From assembly GCA_032051265.1 (NCBI GenBank), contig DAMBYU010000002.1, positions 124,001 through 188,000 of the forward strand: 64,000 nucleotides of DNA. Direction: 5' to 3'. Below the pieces are notes generated by a model, which was not told the origin of the DNA, searched no databases, and saw only the letters and a list, made by a program, of their open reading frames with translations. Of this stretch, positions 33,426 through 41,666 are shown piece by piece. The DNA is from Dryocola sp032051265. GTDB lineage: Bacteria; Pseudomonadota; Gammaproteobacteria; Enterobacterales; Enterobacteriaceae. Within the stretch, counting starts at the first letter, position 1; each line of letters begins with the position of its first letter. Made by a program: the position numbers and the translations under genes.

Positions 33426-34943
33426 TCAGAACCCTTGTGCACTAGCGGAAACCAATGCCGACTCTTCGGCATGTTCGCGCAGAAGATTGGCGGTGATTTT
33501 CCCTCCGGACATCACCAGAATGCGGTCTGACACCGCCATGATTTCTTTCAGATCGGAGGTTGAAAAGACCACGGCGATGCCCTGTTCGGATAACTTCACC
33601 ATCATGCGGAATACGTCTGCTTTTGCGCCCACGTCAATGCCGCGTGTCGGTTCATCAAGCAAAAGCAGCTTAGGGTTAGTCAGCAGCGAGCGTCCGATAA
33701 CCACTTTTTGCTGATTGCCGCCGCTCAGCGCCTGGATTTCCACCTCCGGTGACGACACTTTTATCGACAGATTGCCGATGGTGCTTGCCACCGCGGCAGT
33801 TTCATCGGCGCGGGAAATGGTCAGCCCGCGCTGCAAACGCCGCCACAGGCTGGCTATCGTCAGGTTGCCTGCCACTGACGATATCGGGAAAATACCGGTG
33901 CGCTTACGGTCTTCCGGCACCAGACTCATGCCCATGCGAATGCGCTCCGCTGTCGCAAGGCGGGGAGGGACAGGTTTGCTGTCAAGCCAAAGCTTGCCGA
34001 GGTAGTTGGGCTGGGTACCGAGCAGGCATTCGAACAGCTCGGTACGACCGGCGCCCATCAGGCCGTAAATGCCGACGATTTCCCCGGCCCTGACCTGGAA
34101 ACTCACGTCGTCCACCACCGCATTACCGGCGGCATTCACGCAGGTGATATGTTCGACCTCAAGCAGCGGCATGCCGAACTGGCGACCCGGTTTTAGGAAG
34201 CTCGATACCGGCTCGCTGCCCAGCATTTCCCGCACAATCCATGGCACGTCGATATCGCTGACCTGAGCTTCAGCCTGGAATTTGCCATCGCGCAGGATAG
34301 TGATGACGTCGCCGATAGCCATCAGCTCTTCCAGACGGTGTGAGATATAGATGATGGAGACGCCCTGACGAGTCAGCTCGCGGATTACGCGGAACAGAAT
34401 GTCCACTTCGGTTTTGCTCAGGGCCGACGTTGGCTCATCAAGGATCAAAATATCCGCGTCTTCCGCCAGCGCCTTGGCGATTTCTACAAGCTGCTGCTGC
34501 CCAACCTTGAGGCTTGCGACCAACTCTTTAGGGGAGATAGGCTGATCGAGACGTTTGAGCAGTGCCGCGCTGCGCTCTCGCTGGGTCGCCTCATCAATAG
34601 GTGCCAGCCCCTGCTGCAGCTCGCGTCCGAGGAAGATATTTTCCGCGACCGAAAGGTTTTCAAACAGATTCAGCTCCTGATGAACCATACCGATACCGTG
34701 AGCGGCAGCTTCACGGGTGTTTGCGAACTTTACCGCTTTCCCGTTAAGGGTTATCTCGCCCACGCTCGGTTGCTGCACCCCCGCAAGGATCTTCATTAAC
34801 GTCGATTTGCCCGCGCCGTTTTCGCCGATGATGACATTCACTTTGCCGCGCCAGACGTTGTAATCCACGTTATCCAGCGCCACCGTGCCCGGAAAGTACA
34901 TCGAAATCCCGCGGGTACGCAGTACGATCGGATCCTGTGCCAT
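33426..34943 (-). CDS. Ribose-type sugar ABC transporter ATP-binding protein (RbsA/MglA-like)
   Basis: 505 residues, two fused ABC domains as in RbsA and MglA. Domain 1 has Walker A GENGAGKSTLMKIL and Walker B LILDEPTSAL; the first-domain signature is degenerate (ASLKVGQQQLVEIAKAL). Domain 2 has GLMGAGRTELFECLLG (weak Walker A), signature LSGGNQQKVVIGR and LLLDEPTRGIDVGAKAD. The asymmetry is typical of the family. Cytoplasmic, energises import. The start is coupled to the DUF2291 gene (TAATG). Confidence 0.95.
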   Translation of the reverse strand: MAQDPIVLRTRGISMYFPGTVALDNVDYNVWRGKVNVIIGENGAGKSTLMKILAGVQQPSVGEITLNGKAVKFANTREAAAHGIGMVHQELNLFENLSVAENIFLGRELQQGLAPIDEATQRERSAALLKRLDQPISPKELVASLKVGQQQLVEIAKALAEDADILILDEPTSALSKTEVDILFRVIRELTRQGVSIIYISHRLEELMAIGDVITILRDGKFQAEAQVSDIDVPWIVREMLGSEPVSSFLKPGRQFGMPLLEVEHITCVNAAGNAVVDDVSFQVRAGEIVGIYGLMGAGRTELFECLLGTQPNYLGKLWLDSKPVPPRLATAERIRMGMSLVPEDRKRTGIFPISSVAGNLTIASLWRRLQRGLTISRADETAAVASTIGNLSIKVSSPEVEIQALSGGNQQKVVIGRSLLTNPKLLLLDEPTRGIDVGAKADVFRMMVKLSEQGIAVVFSTSDLKEIMAVSDRILVMSGGKITANLLREHAEESALVSASAQGF

Positions 34944-35545
34944 TACGGTGTCTCCCGTTGCAAATCGAGTGCGGCGGCATCGCTTAACATGCCATTGCGC
35001 AGCGTCACCGCCATCAGTACCGTAACGGGCTGCTGCTGCCAGCTTTCATCGACGGCGGGTAAATGCTTGACCGCCTCCCGGTTGTAGGCTTTTGAAAGCT
35101 GCGCGAACTGCACCTGATTGGTAAAGTCTGCAAACTTAAACCCGGCGGCATCGCGGATCGCATTCCCGCGGATTATCGGCCCGACCTGAACGCTCACCGG
35201 CTTATCGTTCAGCTTGAAAGTCAGGGTTCGTTCACGTTCGTTGCTGAGATCCACTTTTTCCACCGTACCGCGCGCTTTGACAAAGAAACTCTCGCCTTTG
35301 GCGTTTGCGGCCATGTTACGCAGGGCGCTGGCGTCCAGAGCATGGTCGCGCGCCTGGTCCGCCACGCGTGTAGTCCAGGTTTGTTGCGCTATCTGCGCTG
35401 GGGTCTGGTTTGCGAAACTGGCCTTCGCATTGGGATCGGGCGGAATGACAGGTTTGCCAGACTCGTCCAGATCCACCACCCGGCAGGCAGTCAGCAACAG
35501 GGCGCTGCAACATAACAAGCCAGTGCCCCATTGTTTTAGTGACAT
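34943..35545 (-). CDS. DUF2291 family periplasmic lipoprotein
   Basis: 200 residues from ATG 35545, with GGAGG just upstream. The N-terminal lipoprotein signal ends with LLLTACRVVDLDESGKP (lipobox LTAC). The remainder includes ARGTVEKVDLSNERERTLTFKLN and VQVGPIIRGNAIRDAAGF, features of DUF2291 (PF10054), a family found inside ribose-type ABC operons. Role unknown; a periplasmic accessory to sugar capture is a reasonable guess. It lies between the binding-protein and ATPase genes. Confidence 0.85.
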   Translation of the reverse strand: MSLKQWGTGLLCCSALLLTACRVVDLDESGKPVIPPDPNAKASFANQTPAQIAQQTWTTRVADQARDHALDASALRNMAANAKGESFFVKARGTVEKVDLSNERERTLTFKLNDKPVSVQVGPIIRGNAIRDAAGFKFADFTNQVQFAQLSKAYNREAVKHLPAVDESWQQQPVTVLMAVTLRNGMLSDAAALDLQRETP

Positions 35546-35559
35546 ACTCCCTCCGGGGA

Positions 35560-36501
35560 TCATTTATTCAGGCTGAAAGCTTTAAGCTGCGAGGCGTTGT
35601 TTTCATCGATCAGCACGCAGTCCATCAGCTGTTTTTCCTGCTCTTTCGCTTTGCCGTTTTTCAGGAAGTAATCAGCCTGCACGACGGCCATCTGCGCCTG
35701 TTCCCAGCCCGGTTGCAGGACCGTGGCTTTGATGTTGCTTTTCGCGGTGATGGAATCACGAACGTAATCACTGCCGTCAAAGCCGACCACGATAACGTTG
35801 TTTTTACCGGCGGCTTTCAGGGCGGCTTCTGCACCCAGCGCCATGGTGTCGTTACCGGAGATCACGCCGACGATATCCGGCTGAGTTTGCAAAATGGCTT
35901 CCATACGGTTGAAAGCTTCGGTCTGGCTCCAGTTGGCGGTTTGCTGGGCCACCATTTTCATATCCGGGTAGTCGTCCAGCACATCGTGATAGCCCTGCGA
36001 ACGCACATGGGCGTTGGTATCAGACTGGCGACCCAGCAGTTCGACGTACTTGCCTTTGCCTTCCAGCAATTTGGCGAATTTTTCTGCGCCAAGCTGCGCG
36101 CCCTGGTAGTTGTTGGAGACGATTTGCGCGACGGCAATGCCGGTCTTGTTAATTTCCCTGTCGATAAGGAAAGCGGGTAGTCCTGCGGCTTTTGCTTTTT
36201 CCAGCGGCCCGACGGTGGCGTCTGCTCCGGCGTTATCGAGAATGATGGCTTTGGCTTTGCGGGCAATGGCGGTTTCAATGAGCTGGTTCTGTTTATTCAC
36301 ATCATCGTCATGGGAGGCGACCAGCGTGGTATAGCCCAGCTCTTTTGCTTTCGCCGCAGCGCCTTCGGCCTCGGCCTTAAAGAACGGGTTGTCGTGGGAA
36401 GGCGTGATAATAGCTATCAGTCCGTTATCCGCCGCATACAGCGAGGCAGAAGAGGCCAGCATGGCCGCCAGTATCGAGGTTTTCAGTAGGGTACGGTTCA
36501 T
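35560..36501 (-). CDS. Ribose-type sugar-binding protein (periplasmic)
   Basis: 313 residues from ATG 36501; GGAG is six bases upstream. Signal peptide MNRTLLKTSILAAMLASSASLYA ends before ADNG (predicted cleavage at about 23). The mature part is a type I periplasmic-binding fold: LIAIITPSHDNPFFKAEAEGA, IILDNAGADATVGPLEKAKAAGLP, ELLGRQSDTNAHVRSQG, IVGVISGNDTMALGAEAALKAAG, VVGFDGSDYV. Related to RbsB. It binds a pentose-like or branched sugar in the periplasm; the ligand cannot be told from sequence. It is the first gene of the importer operon, behind an operator palindrome at 36515-36530. Confidence 0.93.
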   Translation of the reverse strand: MNRTLLKTSILAAMLASSASLYAADNGLIAIITPSHDNPFFKAEAEGAAAKAKELGYTTLVASHDDDVNKQNQLIETAIARKAKAIILDNAGADATVGPLEKAKAAGLPAFLIDREINKTGIAVAQIVSNNYQGAQLGAEKFAKLLEGKGKYVELLGRQSDTNAHVRSQGYHDVLDDYPDMKMVAQQTANWSQTEAFNRMEAILQTQPDIVGVISGNDTMALGAEAALKAAGKNNVIVVGFDGSDYVRDSITAKSNIKATVLQPGWEQAQMAVVQADYFLKNGKAKEQEKQLMDCVLIDENNASQLKAFSLNK

Positions 36502-36514
36502 TTTTATCTCCACA

Positions 36515-36548
36515 TTGAATATATATTCAAACATGATTTATTATTCAA
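36515..36548 (-). promoter_or_regulatory. Promoter and SorC-type operator of the sugar importer operon
   Basis: A perfect 16-bp palindrome TTGAATATATATTCAA lies at 36515-36530. On the minus strand TTGAAT (36548-36543) and TATATA (36525-36520), 17 bases apart, form a promoter whose -10 lies inside the palindrome. A third TATTCAA half-site coincides with the -35 region. Confidence 0.65.
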
Positions 36549-36607
36549 TGTAACGATATGCCCCGTTTTTACATCTGTCCATGAGGAAATCGTGGAAATG
36601 ATAAAAA

Positions 36608-36623
36608 AGCGAATGCGATCACA
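36608..36623 (+). promoter_or_regulatory. Possible CRP site
   Basis: AGCGA-ATGCGA-TCACA matches the CRP consensus TGTGA-N6-TCACA in the right half fully and in 3/5 of the left half. It lies between the divergent importer operon and the SorC-type regulator, where catabolite activation would be expected. Confidence 0.3.
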
Positions 36624-36663
36624 AATCGTCCGATTAAGCGTCAAAAATTGCCTTATCTTGTTA

Positions 36664-36683
36664 TTTATTCAAAGTTGAATAAA
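36664..36683 (+). promoter_or_regulatory. SorC-type operator upstream of the regulator gene
   Basis: A perfect 9+2+9 palindrome occupies 36664-36683 (TTTATTCAA and TTGAATAAA arms), 26 bases before the regulator start. Its half-sites match those at 36515-36530 and 32268-32279, so autoregulation is likely. Confidence 0.65.
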
Positions 36684-36709
36684 AATACGGAGATGACTCA
36701 GGAGGCGTT

Positions 36710-37654
36710 ATGTCAAAGCAGGATGAACAACGGCTGTTGGTAAAAATCGCGACGCTCTATTACGTCGACGGCATGAAACAATCGGAAATTGCAGGACTGC
36801 TGAACCTTTCACAGTCTTTTGTTTCGCGCGCGATTACCCGCTGCCAGAAGGAAGGGGTGGTGAAGATAAGCGTTATCCAGCCCGCTAATATTTTTCTCTC
36901 GCTTGAACAGGCGATTGAGCAGAAGTATGGCATTCGCCAGGCGGTGGTGGTGGATGTGGATGAACCCGCCTCGGCCACGCAGATCAAACACGCCATCGGC
37001 AGCGCCGCCGCCCATTATGTCGAAACGCGCCTGAGGGCCAACGATCTGGTCGGTATCTCTTCCTGGAGCAGTACCATCCGTGCAATGGTGGACGAACTGC
37101 ATCCGCAAAGCATTAAAGCGCAGGGTGTTATCCAGCTGCTCGGCGGCGTGGGGCCAAACGGCAACGTACAGGCAACGATCCTGACGCAAAATCTGGCGGC
37201 CCAGCTCGACTGCCCGGCCTGGTTACTGCCCGCCCAGAGCATTGAACATTCGGTAGAAGAACGCGCCAGACTGGTCGCCAGCGAAGACGTTGCCGAGGTC
37301 GTGAAAAAATTTGCTGAAGTGGACGTCGCTATCGTCGGTATCGGGGAGCTTGAGCCCTCGCAACTGCTGAAAAACTCCGGAAACTACTACGGAGAAAAGA
37401 TGTTACAGACGCTCGCCGAAAGGGGGGCGGTGGGAGACATTTGCCTGCATTACTTCAACGCGCAGGGCGAACCGGTGCTGAGCAAAGAAGAAGATCCGGT
37501 GATTGGCATGGAGCTGAACCAGGTCCGCGCCTGCCCGCATGTGGTTGCGCTTGCCGGGGGCAGCGACAAAGTCAATGCCGTGCGTGGGGCGCTTAACGGC
37601 GGCTACATCGACGTTTTAATCACTGATTATCCCTCCGCCCGCGAACTGCTCTGA
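36710..37654 (+). CDS. SorC/DeoR-type sugar-binding transcriptional regulator
   Basis: 314 residues, AGGAGG four bases before the ATG. The N-terminal helix-turn-helix (LLVKIATLYYVDGMKQSEIAGLLNLSQSFVSRAITRCQKEGVVKI) and the SorC-type sugar-phosphate-binding domain (VGISSWSSTIRAMVDEL, GVIQLLGGVG.NGNVQATIL, VAIVGIGELEPS, GDICLHYFNAQG, ALAGGSDKVNAVRGALNGGYIDVLITD) match SorC, DeoR and LsrR. A phosphorylated intermediate from the kinase gene is the probable inducer. The TATTCAA palindromes at 36515, 36664 and 32268 are its likely sites. Confidence 0.92.
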   Translation: MSKQDEQRLLVKIATLYYVDGMKQSEIAGLLNLSQSFVSRAITRCQKEGVVKISVIQPANIFLSLEQAIEQKYGIRQAVVVDVDEPASATQIKHAIGSAAAHYVETRLRANDLVGISSWSSTIRAMVDELHPQSIKAQGVIQLLGGVGPNGNVQATILTQNLAAQLDCPAWLLPAQSIEHSVEERARLVASEDVAEVVKKFAEVDVAIVGIGELEPSQLLKNSGNYYGEKMLQTLAERGAVGDICLHYFNAQGEPVLSKEEDPVIGMELNQVRACPHVVALAGGSDKVNAVRGALNGGYIDVLITDYPSARELL

Positions 37655-37665
37655 TCCTGCCCGAA

Positions 37666-37702
37666 TTGACCGTTTTATCTGCCTGGCGTCCGAAACGGTC
37701 AA
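37666..37702. terminator. Inverted repeat downstream of the SorC-type gene
   Basis: TTGACCGTTT (37666-37675) and AAACGGTCAA (37693-37702) pair perfectly over 10 bp around a 17-base loop, 12 bases past the regulator stop. No U tract follows, so it may be a weak terminator or an operator. A partial direct repeat (GACCGTTTT) recurs near 37772. Confidence 0.4.
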
Positions 37703-37750
37703 TCTCATGTTATTAATCTGTAAATAAATTCGCCTCTGTGCGCCAATTTT

Positions 37751-37766
37751 ATTGAGTGCCATCACA
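37751..37766 (+). promoter_or_regulatory. Possible CRP site before aldA
   Basis: ATTGA-GTGCCA-TCACA: the right half is perfect, the left half matches 3/5. aldA is catabolite-controlled in E. coli, and the site lies about 110 bases upstream of the start codon. Confidence 0.4.
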
Positions 37767-37874
37767 AAACATGACCGTTTTGCCCGAACGACCGCTTATG
37801 CCGCCTAAAGTGATTACAAATATTTTACCTGAGCATAACAACAAGCATTCACTCTGCACTCACAGGAGTCGGTC

Positions 37875-39314
37875 ATGACAGCACCAGTACAGCACCCAAT
37901 GTATATCAACGGTCAGTTTGTTCACTGGCAGGGCGAAAAATGGATTGATGTGGTGAATCCCGCCACCGAAGAGGTGATTTCCCGGATTCCGGACGGCAGC
38001 GCGCAGCAGGCACAAGAGGCGATTGATGCCGCAGCTAAGGCGCAGGACGCCTGGGAAGCGCTGCCGGCGATTGAGCGTGCGGGCTGGCTGCGAAAAATTG
38101 CAGCAGGAATTCGTGAACGTGCGGCCAGCATTAGCGCGTTAATCGTTGCTGAAGGGGGCAAAACCCAGCAGCTGGCCGAAGTGGAGGTTGCTTTCACCGC
38201 GGATTATCTCGATTACATGTCCGAATGGGCGCGCCGCTACGAAGGCGAGATTCTGCAAAGCGATCGCCCCGGCGAAAACATTCTGGTATTCAAACGCGCG
38301 CTTGGCGTTACCACAGGTATTCTGCCGTGGAACTTCCCGTTCTTTCTGATTGCCCGCAAACTGGCACCGGCTCTGGTGACCGGGAATACTATCGTCATCA
38401 AACCCAGCGAGTTCACGCCAAATAACGCCATTGCCTTTGCTGAGATCGTTCACGACATCGGCCTGCCGAAAGGCGTCTTTAACCTGGTGCTCGGCCGCGG
38501 CGAAACGGTGGGCCAGGAGCTGGCTGGCAACCCGAAAGTGGCGATGGTCAGCATGACGGGCAGCGTGGCGGCCGGTGAAAAAATCATGGCTGCGGCGGCG
38601 AAAAATATCACCAAAGTCTGCCTGGAGCTGGGCGGCAAAGCGCCGGCGATTGTGATGGACGACGCCGATCTGGATATCGCGGTAAAAGCGATTGTGGATT
38701 CACGCATGATCAATACCGGGCAGGTTTGTAACTGTGCGGAGCGCGTCTATGTGCAAAAGGGCATATACGACGAATTTATCACGCGTCTGAGCGAGGCCTT
38801 CGGGCAGGTAAACTTTGGCGATACGGGCGAGCGTAACGACGTGGCGATGGGGCCGTTAATCAATGCCGCAGCGCTTGAGCGGGTTGAGCAGAAAGTGGCG
38901 AAAGCGGTGAGCGAAGGCGCACGCGTGCTGACCGGCGGCAAAAAACCGGAAGGCAAAGGCTACTTCTATCCGCCAACGCTGCTGGTGGACGTAAACCAGG
39001 AAATGTCCATCATGCATGATGAAACTTTTGGTCCGGTGCTGCCGGTCACCACTTTCGACACGCTGGAGCAGGCGGTTGCCATGGCAAACGACAGCGATTA
39101 CGGCCTGACATCGTCCATTTATACCCGCGATTTAAACACCGCCATGAAAGCGATCAAGGGGCTGAAATTTGGCGAAACCTACATCAACCGCGAGAACTTT
39201 GAAGCGATGCAGGGCTTCCATGCGGGCTGGCGGAAATCAGGCATTGGCGGGGCAGATGGTCGTCACGGACTGAATGAATATCTGCAAACGCAGATGGTTT
39301 ATTTGCAGGTATAG
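37875..39314 (+). CDS. aldA: AldA, lactaldehyde/glycolaldehyde dehydrogenase
   Basis: 479 residues, the E. coli AldA length. NAD-dependent aldehyde dehydrogenase with GVTTGILPWNFPFFLIARKLAPAL, KPSEFTPNNA, SMTGSVAAGEKIM, the catalytic Glu motif VCLELGGKAP, and the nucleophile Cys in TGQVCNCAERVYV. HDETFGPVLPV and FGETYINRENFEAMQGFHAGW are near the C-terminus. It oxidises L-lactaldehyde and glycolaldehyde to lactate and glycolate. CAGGAG precedes the ATG. It lies downstream of the pentose-like cluster but has its own leader and possible CRP site. It could remove a two- or three-carbon aldehyde made by the neighbouring pathway. Confidence 0.95.
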   Translation: MTAPVQHPMYINGQFVHWQGEKWIDVVNPATEEVISRIPDGSAQQAQEAIDAAAKAQDAWEALPAIERAGWLRKIAAGIRERAASISALIVAEGGKTQQLAEVEVAFTADYLDYMSEWARRYEGEILQSDRPGENILVFKRALGVTTGILPWNFPFFLIARKLAPALVTGNTIVIKPSEFTPNNAIAFAEIVHDIGLPKGVFNLVLGRGETVGQELAGNPKVAMVSMTGSVAAGEKIMAAAAKNITKVCLELGGKAPAIVMDDADLDIAVKAIVDSRMINTGQVCNCAERVYVQKGIYDEFITRLSEAFGQVNFGDTGERNDVAMGPLINAAALERVEQKVAKAVSEGARVLTGGKKPEGKGYFYPPTLLVDVNQEMSIMHDETFGPVLPVTTFDTLEQAVAMANDSDYGLTSSIYTRDLNTAMKAIKGLKFGETYINRENFEAMQGFHAGWRKSGIGGADGRHGLNEYLQTQMVYLQV

Positions 39315-39322
39315 CCTTGCCA

Positions 39323-39353
39323 ACCTCCTTCTCTACTTTAGGGAGAAGGAGGT
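39323..39353. terminator. Hairpin downstream of aldA
   Basis: ACCTCCTTCTC (39323-39333) and GAGAAGGAGGT (39343-39353) form an 11-bp stem with a 9-base loop eight bases after the aldA stop. Little U tract; it probably stops or stabilises the aldA transcript. Confidence 0.5.
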
Positions 39354-39381
39354 GTCACATCAGATCTTCCGCCGTTAATTT

Positions 39382-39430
39382 GTTAATGATAATTATTTAC
39401 TTTTTGTCGAAGATAATGATAATCATTACC
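39382..39430 (+). promoter_or_regulatory. Two Fur boxes upstream of yncE
   Basis: GATAATGATAATCATTACC (39412-39430) matches the Fur consensus GATAATGATAATCATTATC at 18/19 positions. GTTAATGATAATTATTTAC (39382-39400) matches at 15/19. The better site ends 29 bases before the yncE start. yncE is known as a Fur-repressed gene in E. coli. Confidence 0.85.
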
Positions 39431-39459
39431 ACTATTAACCGGCCCACACAGGGAGATCT

Positions 39460-40533
39460 ATGTTTTCTTCAATGGACTATGGCGTGCAGACTAAACGTCG
39501 CGTTTTACCTGTTATTGCACTTTCTGGCTTGCTCTTTTCCACCTCGCTGTTTGCCGATACAAACTTCACTCTCGATCGTAAACCGGTAGGTAAAGGTGCT
39601 TATGAGATGGCCATTACCGACAATCCTTCCGCGCTGTACGTGGCGACGTCTCAGAGCCGTAAGCTCGATAAGGGCGGGGTGGTTTATCGTCTTGACCCGG
39701 CTACGCTTGAAATCACTCAGGCCATTCACAACAACCTGAAGCCGTTCGGTATGGCGGTGAATCACATCACGGGCACCCTGTTCCTCGGCAACACCACTAA
39801 CAGCGCGGTGACCTCGGTGGATGTGAAAACGGGCGACGTGAAGAAATCTCTGGTGCTGGATGAGCGTAAACGTACTAAAGAAGTGCGTCCGTTTGCGCCG
39901 CGCGAACTGGTTGTCAATGAAGCGACGAATACCCTTTACGTTGGCGGACTGGGGGAATCAAGCGTGCTGTGGGTCGTGGATGGCGACGATCTGACGCTGC
40001 GTACCACCATCGAAGGATTGGGTAAATTTGCCACGGGACTGGCTATCGACGCCAAAGCCTCACGCATTTACATGACCAACGCCGACAATGAATTTATTGT
40101 GATCGATACCGGGACTAACAAAGTTATCTCCCGTAACAAACTCGACCAGCAAGGCGAGCATTTCTATCTGAACCTGAGTCTGGATACGGCCAGCCACCGC
40201 GCCTTTATCACCGATTCAAAATCGCCGCAGTTGCTGGTTGTTGATACCCGTAATGGCAAAGTGCTGCAGAAGATTGAGCTGCCGGTTTCCCTGGCGGTGC
40301 TGTACAACGCCCGCCGTAACGAAGTTTATGTCACGCACCGCGAATCGGGTAAAGTCAGCGTGATTGATGCGAAAACCTACAGGGTGCTCGAGACCATCGA
40401 TACCCCAACGCATCCTAACAGCCTGGCGCTGTCTGATGATGGCCAGACGCTGTTTGTTAGCGTGAAGCAGCCCGGATCCCGTGAGAAAGAACCCACCAGC
40501 CCGGATGAAGTGGTTCGTATCAGCTTTAAATAA
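39460..40533 (+). CDS. yncE: YncE, secreted beta-propeller protein of the iron-responsive regulon
   Basis: 357 residues. The N-terminal region has a positively charged start and a hydrophobic core (RRVLPVIALSGLLFSTSLFA), a Sec signal peptide with cleavage near residue 31. The rest is a seven-bladed YVTN-type beta propeller with repeats such as MAITDNPSALYVATSQ, GMAVNHITGTLFLGNT, ELVVNEATNTLYVGGLG, GLAIDAKASRIYMTNADNE, FITDSKSPQLLVVDTRNGKV and SLALSDDGQTLFVSVKQ. Periplasmic or secreted; E. coli YncE binds DNA in vitro and is iron-repressed, though its role is unclear. GGGAG precedes the ATG. Two Fur boxes lie upstream and an intrinsic terminator follows. Confidence 0.93.
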   Translation: MFSSMDYGVQTKRRVLPVIALSGLLFSTSLFADTNFTLDRKPVGKGAYEMAITDNPSALYVATSQSRKLDKGGVVYRLDPATLEITQAIHNNLKPFGMAVNHITGTLFLGNTTNSAVTSVDVKTGDVKKSLVLDERKRTKEVRPFAPRELVVNEATNTLYVGGLGESSVLWVVDGDDLTLRTTIEGLGKFATGLAIDAKASRIYMTNADNEFIVIDTGTNKVISRNKLDQQGEHFYLNLSLDTASHRAFITDSKSPQLLVVDTRNGKVLQKIELPVSLAVLYNARRNEVYVTHRESGKVSVIDAKTYRVLETIDTPTHPNSLALSDDGQTLFVSVKQPGSREKEPTSPDEVVRISFK

Positions 40534-40543
40534 TCCCGTTTCT

Positions 40544-40572
40544 ACAACCCTCGTTCTGAGGGTTGTTTTTTT
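40544..40572 (+). terminator. Intrinsic terminator of yncE
   Basis: ACAACCCTC (40544-40552) and GAGGGTTGT (40558-40566) form a perfect 9-bp stem with a 5-base loop and a run of T to 40572. Confidence 0.9.
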
Positions 40573-40706
40573 ATCCTCAGCCGTTAGCTATAAATTAACT
40601 TAGCTTTGCCAGGCAAACATTCTATCCATATAAGTATCGATTATTTTAATTGTTAATCTGCTGTTTCTATACTGCGGATCCACTTAACGTTTAAGGGTCT
40701 GCGATT

Positions 40707-41651
40707 ATGACAATTAATTCTGAACGGCTTGATACTGAATTTCCCGATCTGACCGTTCGCCGCGTTGCCGGAAATATTGGCGCCGAGATTCTGGATGTTA
40801 AAATAACGCCAGATATTGATGTGGATATTTTTTCACAAATAGAAGCCGCACTGGTGAAATATAAAGTCCTCTTTTTCCGTAACCAGACGCAATTAACCGA
40901 TGAAACGCATCAGGCATTTGGCGCGCGATTTGGCAAAGTGGTGGCGCATCCTACCGTTCCGTCGCCAGCCGGCACAAAGCTCTTTGAACTGGATGCCTCC
41001 AAAGGCGGCGGCCGTGCGGATTCCTGGCATACCGACGTAACCTTTGTCGAAGCTTTTCCGAAAATTTCTATTCTGCGCGGAGTGCAAATTCCGGCTTACG
41101 GTGGCGACACCGTCTGGGCCAATACCGTTACCGCCTATGAAAACTTACCGGCAGCGTTAAAGCGCTTTGTCGAAAATCTGCGTGCGGTGCACAGCAATGA
41201 TTATGACTACGGCGCCGAGCGCGTGGTGGCAGAACAGCAGCGCCTGGATCATCATCGCAAAGTGTTTGTTTCCGCCGTTTATGAGGCCGAGCATCCGGTG
41301 GTTCATGTACATCCCGTAAGCGGTGAAAAAGCCTTACTGCTGGGCCATTTCTTCAAGCGTCTTTCCGGCTTTAGCAGCCGTGAATCCGCCCGTCTTTTTG
41401 AACTGCTGCAAACCCGCGTCATTCAGCTGGAAAACACCGTGCGCTGGCGCTGGCAGCAGGACGACGTGGTGATCTGGGATAACCGTGCGACGCAGCATTA
41501 CGCCGTTAATGACTACGGTAGCCACCGCGCCTGGTCCGCCGCGTCACTATTGAAGGCGATGCCGCCGTTGCCGTTGACGGCAGCCGCAGCAGAACGATTT
41601 CCCGACCGGAGCAGCAGTCTCCCGTCAGCGCCGTCGCCTGACTCTCCATAA
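40707..41651 (+). pseudogene. AtsK/TauD-type 2-oxoglutarate dioxygenase with an apparent frameshift near the C-terminus
   Basis: The uninterrupted frame gives 314 residues. It has the iron-binding facial triad (SWHTDVTFVEAFPKISILR with the HxD pair, NRATQHYAVNDYG with the distal His), the GGDTVWANT loop and HPVSGEKALLLGHF. This matches AtsK (alkylsulfatase) more closely than TauD. After NDYGSH the sequence becomes proline/serine-rich. The +1 frame from 41525 instead reads PRLVRRVTIEGDAAVAVDG and ends at the TGA 41639-41641, exactly the expected AtsK C-terminus. One base is missing between about 41520 and 41525. The loss removes the Arg residues that bind the 2-oxoglutarate carboxylate (R of PRLV) and the second active-site Arg (RR), so the encoded protein is probably inactive unless the base is a sequencing error. 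Confidence 0.75.
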
Positions 41652-41666
41652 AAAAGGAACATGATG

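Noticed and set aside
39317..39589. A 90-codon plus-strand frame before and into yncE
   Set aside because: It runs through the hairpin and both Fur boxes and overlaps the yncE signal peptide out of frame.
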